From: Ardenticatenaceae bacterium | Lineage (GTDB): Bacteria; Chloroflexota; Anaerolineae; Promineifilales; Promineifilaceae | NCBI GenBank assembly: GCA_020634455.1 | Contig: JACKBQ010000001.1 | Span: forward strand, 3,906,001 to 3,970,000 | DNA length: 64,000 nucleotides | Reading direction: 5' to 3' | The notes under the pieces: generated by a model | What the model saw: the letters and a program-made list of their open reading frames with translations, nothing else | Databases searched by the model: none | What the model was told of the DNA's origin: nothing | Part shown: positions 60,730 through 64,000 of the stretch, piece after piece | Position numbering within the stretch: position 1 is the first letter of the stretch | Layout: each line of letters starts with the position of its first letter | Program-made: the position numbers and the translations under genes

Positions 60730-61491
60730 ATGCCCCAAATAACAGTCGCCACCATCAACCTCCGCAATCGCGCCGACCGCTGGCGCGAACGCCGCCATTT
60801 GCTGGTGGCTCAATTGCTAGACGCTTTGCCCAACCTTATCAGCCTGCAAGAGATTAGTTTGCCCATTGCCCAGGGGCGCTGGATTCGTAACCAGATCAAT
60901 GCGCGGCTGCCGGAGGGGAAACGGCCGTATCGTCTCATCCAGCTGCGCAAACAGCACCCCATTTTTGGCTACCTGGAAGGCATTGGCGTGCTCAGTAACC
61001 TGCCAATTTCGTACTCAGACAGCCTCAATTTGGGCTACGGTGGGCGGGTTGCCTTGCGCGTCAACGTGGAGCTAAGCAACCGCCAGCCGCTCGATTTTGT
61101 CGCCACCCATTTCCACCACACCGCCGAGGATAAAGAAGCGCGGCAAGAGCAGGCGCTCAGGCTCACCGGCTGGCTGGCCGACCGCCGCCCCATTCCCGCC
61201 CAGGTGGTCGCTGGCGATTTTAACGAGCTGCCCACCGGCCCCGCCATCCAAATTATGAAGCAGCGCTTTCGCTCGGCCTACCAACTGCGGCACGGCGCAG
61301 AACCGTTAGCCACCTTTCCCACTGCGCTGCTGCCTCTGGGAGATTGGTGCGGTTGCCTGGACTATATCTTCGTCTCCAGCGGCATTCGCCAGGTGCCCCA
61401 GGCCAAAATTTTTTGCGATAAACCAGGCCCCAACGACGACACGCTGTATCCGTCGGACCATGTGGGGTTGCTGGCAACTTTGGAAATTTAA
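60730..61491 (+). CDS. Endonuclease/exonuclease/phosphatase-family protein
   Basis: The 253-residue protein has the EEP fold motifs: VATINLRNR (Asn), LISLQEI (Glu), DFVATHFHH (His), VAGDFNELPTG (Asp/Asn) and PSDHVGLLATL (Asp/His). These enzymes use a metal to cut DNA or to hydrolyse phosphodiesters and phospholipids. The substrate is not inferable. It lacks a signal peptide. The ATG at 60730 directly follows a repeat segment and has no ribosome site. It is 20 bases before thrC. Confidence 0.88.
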   Translation: MPQITVATINLRNRADRWRERRHLLVAQLLDALPNLISLQEISLPIAQGRWIRNQINARLPEGKRPYRLIQLRKQHPIFGYLEGIGVLSNLPISYSDSLNLGYGGRVALRVNVELSNRQPLDFVATHFHHTAEDKEARQEQALRLTGWLADRRPIPAQVVAGDFNELPTGPAIQIMKQRFRSAYQLRHGAEPLATFPTALLPLGDWCGCLDYIFVSSGIRQVPQAKIFCDKPGPNDDTLYPSDHVGLLATLEI

Positions 61492-61511
61492 CCAATCAGG
61501 AAGGACCCACT

Positions 61512-62774
61512 ATGAAACACGTTACCGGCTTGCGCTGCGTCATTTGCGGCAAGGTTTACCAACCAGACGAGGTGCTTTACGTTTGCCCCGACCACGGCAA
61601 CGAGGGCATTTTGGATGTGGAATATGATTATTCGGCAATTCGCGCTGAGATTGGCGAGCAATTGCCAGCTGCCAGCGGCGGGATGTTTAGTTATCGGCCG
61701 TTTTTGCCAGTGGCCGAGGCTGTGCCCGCGCCGCCGTTGGTGGTGGGCGGCACACCGCTGCAAGCTGCGCCCCATCTGGCGCAGGCGGCGGGCGTGGCGG
61801 AACTGTGGTTGAAGGATGACGGCCGTAATCCCACCGCCTCACTCAAAGACCGGGCCAGCGCCGTCGCCATCATGAAGGCGCAAGAGCTGGGGGCCGAAAT
61901 TGTGACCACAGCCAGCACGGGTAACGCCGCTGCCGCTTTGGCTGGATTGGCTGCCAGCGTGGGGCAGAAAACGGTTATTTTTGTGCCTAAATCCGCCCCG
62001 GCGGCCAAAATTGCCCAGCTTCTAGTTTATGGCGCAACCGTGTTGCTGGTTGATGGCACCTACGACGACGCTTTCGACCTCTGCCTGGCCGCGACAGAAA
62101 AGTTTGGCTGGTACTGCCGCAACACGGGCTACAATCCGTACATGGCTGAGGGCAAGAAAACCGTTACTTTTGAACTGTACGCGCAACTTATGCAGCAGAG
62201 AGCGACCGACGCGCCGCCCATCACCCACCTGTTTGTCTCTGTGGGGGATGGTTGCATCATCAGCGGCGTGTTTAAGGGTGTGCGGGATTTGGTGGCCGCG
62301 GGCTACCTGGCGCAAATGCCCAAAATCATCGGCGTGCAGGCGGAGGGTTCGGCCTTTTTGCACGAAGCGTGGGCCAACGATGAGGATGTGCTAACGAAGC
62401 CACCCATCGCGGCCAACACGGTAGCCGACAGCATTAGCGCAGGCTTGCCACGAGACAGAATCAAGGCGATTACGGCCGTTCGCCAAACCAACGGCGCATT
62501 CATCACCGTAACAGACGCGCAAATTTTGGCAGCTATTCCCGCCCTGGCCCAGGGCAGCGGTGTTTTTGCCGAGCCAGCTTCAGCAGCAACCTATGCCGGC
62601 TTCCTAAAAGCAGCTCAAACCGGGCTGATTGGTCCAAACGACCGCGTGGCGCTTATCCTCACTGGCAATGGGCTAAAGGATGTGCAGTCGGCGATGAAGT
62701 CGGTTGGTAATGCTGTGACGATTCCGGCGGAAATTACGGCCGTAGAGCGTATTTTTAACCAGAAGGGAGTTTAG
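61512..62774 (+). CDS. thrC: Threonine synthase
   Basis: The 420-residue PLP enzyme has an N-terminal zinc-ribbon-like part (C9-x2-C12 ... C25) followed by the fold-type II core. The PLP lysine is in NPTASLKDRAS (about 113), the phosphate/substrate loop is TASTGNAAAALAG and the glycine loop is SVGDGCIISG. It converts O-phosphohomoserine to threonine. AGGAAGG precedes the ATG. No other threonine gene is nearby. Confidence 0.93.
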   Translation: MKHVTGLRCVICGKVYQPDEVLYVCPDHGNEGILDVEYDYSAIRAEIGEQLPAASGGMFSYRPFLPVAEAVPAPPLVVGGTPLQAAPHLAQAAGVAELWLKDDGRNPTASLKDRASAVAIMKAQELGAEIVTTASTGNAAAALAGLAASVGQKTVIFVPKSAPAAKIAQLLVYGATVLLVDGTYDDAFDLCLAATEKFGWYCRNTGYNPYMAEGKKTVTFELYAQLMQQRATDAPPITHLFVSVGDGCIISGVFKGVRDLVAAGYLAQMPKIIGVQAEGSAFLHEAWANDEDVLTKPPIAANTVADSISAGLPRDRIKAITAVRQTNGAFITVTDAQILAAIPALAQGSGVFAEPASAATYAGFLKAAQTGLIGPNDRVALILTGNGLKDVQSAMKSVGNAVTIPAEITAVERIFNQKGV

Positions 62775-62776
62775 GA

Positions 62777-62840
62777 AGTGAAAAGTGATAAGTAAAAGTA
62801 AAAAGTTTTCTTTTCACTCATCACTTTTTACTTTTCACTT
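62777..62840. repeat. AAGTGATAAGT-class hairpin after thrC
   Basis: GAAGTGAAAAGTGATAAGT and AAAAGTAAAAAG are mirrored by TTTTCACTCATCACTTTTT and ACTTTTCACTTC. Same class as 51591 and 58201, with T-rich right arm. Confidence 0.78.
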
Positions 62841-62873
62841 CATTCTCCCCCCAACAAATTCGTAGATAAAATC

Positions 62874-63830
62874 ATGACTCAAACCAAACCAATCATCTCC
62901 ATCGTTGCGCCTGTTTTTAATGAAGAAGCCGTCCTGACCGAGCTGCACCGCCGCGTGAGCGGCGTCATGAACCAGCTTGGTGAGCCGTGGGAGCTGGTGC
63001 TGGTCAATGACGGCAGTCGAGACCGCTCGGCAGAAGTCATTGCCGAGCTGCACCAAAAAGATCCCCACGTAAAGGGCATCAGCTTCTCCCGCAATTTTGG
63101 CTTTCAGGTGGCTGTTACCGCTGGGCTAAACCACGCCCAGGGGGACGCCGTCATCCTCACCGATGCCGATTTGCAGGACCCGCCTGAAGTGTACCCGGAG
63201 ATGATTGCCAAATGGCGTGAAGGGTACGAGGTGGTGTACGGCGTGCGGGCCAGCCGGGTTGGAGAAACCTGGTTTAAGTTGTTTACCGCCAAAGTGTTTT
63301 ATCGGCTCATTCGGCGCATTACCAAAATTGATATTCCGCTGGACACGGGCGACTTTCGCCTGATGGATCGACGGGTGGTGCAGGCGATTAACAACATGCC
63401 AGAGCGCAACCGCTTTTTGCGCGGCATGATTCCCTGGGTGGGCTTTAAGCAAACGGGCGTGGAGTACGAACGCGCCAGCCGCTTTGCCGGGGAGTCTAAA
63501 TTTGGCAGTGTGCGGCAAATGCTGCCATTTGCTCTGGATGCGATTACCAGTTTTTCTTATTTGCCGTTGCAATTAGCTACCTATCTCGGCTTTATCATTG
63601 CCATTATCAGCGGGTTGGCAATTTTGACGGTTATTTTGTTGCGGTTGTTTGGGCCAGAAAGTCCGCTGTTGGGGCAGGCGACTACGTTGGTCTCGGTGCT
63701 GTTTTTGGGGGGAGTTCAGCTCATCAGTCTAGGCATTATTGGTGAATATTTGGGGCGAATTTATGATGAAGTGAAGGGACGGCCGTTGTATCTGGTGGAT
63801 GAAAAGTGGGGCTTCCCTGAAGAGAAATAA
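62874..63830 (+). CDS. GtrB/DPM1-like family 2 glycosyltransferase with two membrane helices
   Basis: The 318-residue protein has a GT-A N-terminal domain with VAPVFNEEAVLTEL, VNDGSRDRS, the metal-binding DAD in ILTDADLQDPPE, and GDFRLMDRRVV. Two C-terminal membrane helices (LATYLGFIIAIISGLAILTVI and LVSVLFLGGVQLISLGIIG) and the EYLGRIYDEVKGRP end are typical of GtrB/ArnC-like enzymes. They load a sugar on polyprenyl phosphate for use outside the membrane, which could feed the O-antigen ligase type enzyme at 1-2841. Confidence 0.93.
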   Translation: MTQTKPIISIVAPVFNEEAVLTELHRRVSGVMNQLGEPWELVLVNDGSRDRSAEVIAELHQKDPHVKGISFSRNFGFQVAVTAGLNHAQGDAVILTDADLQDPPEVYPEMIAKWREGYEVVYGVRASRVGETWFKLFTAKVFYRLIRRITKIDIPLDTGDFRLMDRRVVQAINNMPERNRFLRGMIPWVGFKQTGVEYERASRFAGESKFGSVRQMLPFALDAITSFSYLPLQLATYLGFIIAIISGLAILTVILLRLFGPESPLLGQATTLVSVLFLGGVQLISLGIIGEYLGRIYDEVKGRPLYLVDEKWGFPEEK

Positions 63831-63900
63831 TGCTTGGGTTCTCGTGTCGAAAGTGCGGCAACGGCCGTTGGGTAACAAAATCTATCTTATAAGGAGTATG

Positions 63901-64000
63901 ATGAAACAGGTCAGAAAAATATTCGGCTTTGGTACGATTTTTATTTTGTTAACTTTCATGGTTGCTAATATTGCTGCGTTAGGGCAGGAGCGGTCGGTCA
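63901..64000 (+). CDS. N-terminus of a secreted or membrane protein (3' end outside window)
   Basis: The frame is open for 33 codons to the window edge: MKQVRKIFGFGTIFILLTFMVANIAALGQ. This is a basic start, a hydrophobic core and a likely signal-peptidase site after ALG or ALGQ. AAGGAG lies four bases before this ATG; another ATG sits just upstream. Nothing more can be said about the product. Confidence 0.6.
   Translation, partial: MKQVRKIFGFGTIFILLTFMVANIAALGQERSV

Overview
The window looks like a chromosomal contig of an uncultured, probably filamentous or attached bacterium of the Chloroflexota (Anaerolineae/Ardenticatenia-like). I infer this from the mix of secreted CAP/PKD/LysM proteins, two proteins carrying a short 'YLP' tail, a very large multi-PAS kinase, a membrane-anchored Ser/Thr kinase, a fused CoA-transferase and a tungsten-type aldehyde oxidoreductase. 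No rRNA is present to confirm it. The code is table 11: several ordinary genes end in TGA. G+C is moderately high and genes lie on both strands in short operons.

Layout. 1-2841: partial gene for a membrane O-antigen ligase-like protein with a glycoside-hydrolase-like ectodomain. 2.9-9.6 kb: a receiver-kinase hybrid and a 1844-residue ten-PAS kinase. 9.8-17.1 kb: two FAD oxidoreductases, a G5/beta-propeller lipoprotein, a DUF2267-like protein, a tail-anchored protein of unknown function and a fused 3-oxoacid CoA-transferase. 17.2-22.9 kb: aldehyde:ferredoxin oxidoreductase, ClpS, and a class III aminotransferase / DapA-family aldolase / HAD phosphatase cluster. 23-26.8 kb: glgC, the tatABC operon, rhomboid protease. 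26.9-30.1 kb: a CAP-LysM protein and an acyl-CoA synthetase. 30.3-31.5 kb: an IS630-type insertion sequence. 31.6-35 kb: a phosphatidylcholine synthase-like enzyme, thiolase, holB. 35.2-46.1 kb: a secreted beta-helix protein, an ABC-2 exporter operon continuing into hisN, a Flp-type pilin with a large C-terminal domain, a PKD-CAP secreted protein and a sulfurtransferase. 46.1-52 kb: a 7TM-GAF-HTH membrane regulator, ftsH, a Ser/Thr kinase, tRNA-His, tRNA-Arg and a stand-alone RAM-domain protein. 52.2-64 kb: aconitase, a beta-lactamase-fold hydrolase, lipoproteins, a DsbA-cyclophilin lipoprotein with an in-frame UGA, a GH63-like glycosidase, a nuclease-fold protein, threonine synthase, a GtrB-like glycosyltransferase and the start of a secreted protein.

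Two observations stand out. First, the DsbA-cyclophilin lipoprotein (56893-58197) is interrupted by a single TGA exactly where the first cysteine of the thioredoxin CxxC motif belongs (U-P-G-C). The frame continues perfectly on both sides and two hairpins follow, so this is a strong selenoprotein candidate. Second, the palindrome ACGGCCGT occurs about 105 times by my hand count, where one or two would be expected. It lies in genes in all frames and in spacers, and is nearly absent from the IS and the aconitase gene. It behaves like the cyanobacterial HIP1 octamer. In addition, almost every short intergenic gap carries a long imperfect hairpin built from one of a few recurring 'words' (GCAAACTCGCC, AAGTGATAAGT, CACAGATT, ATCGGT and others), and the IS630 element sits in the loop of such a hairpin.
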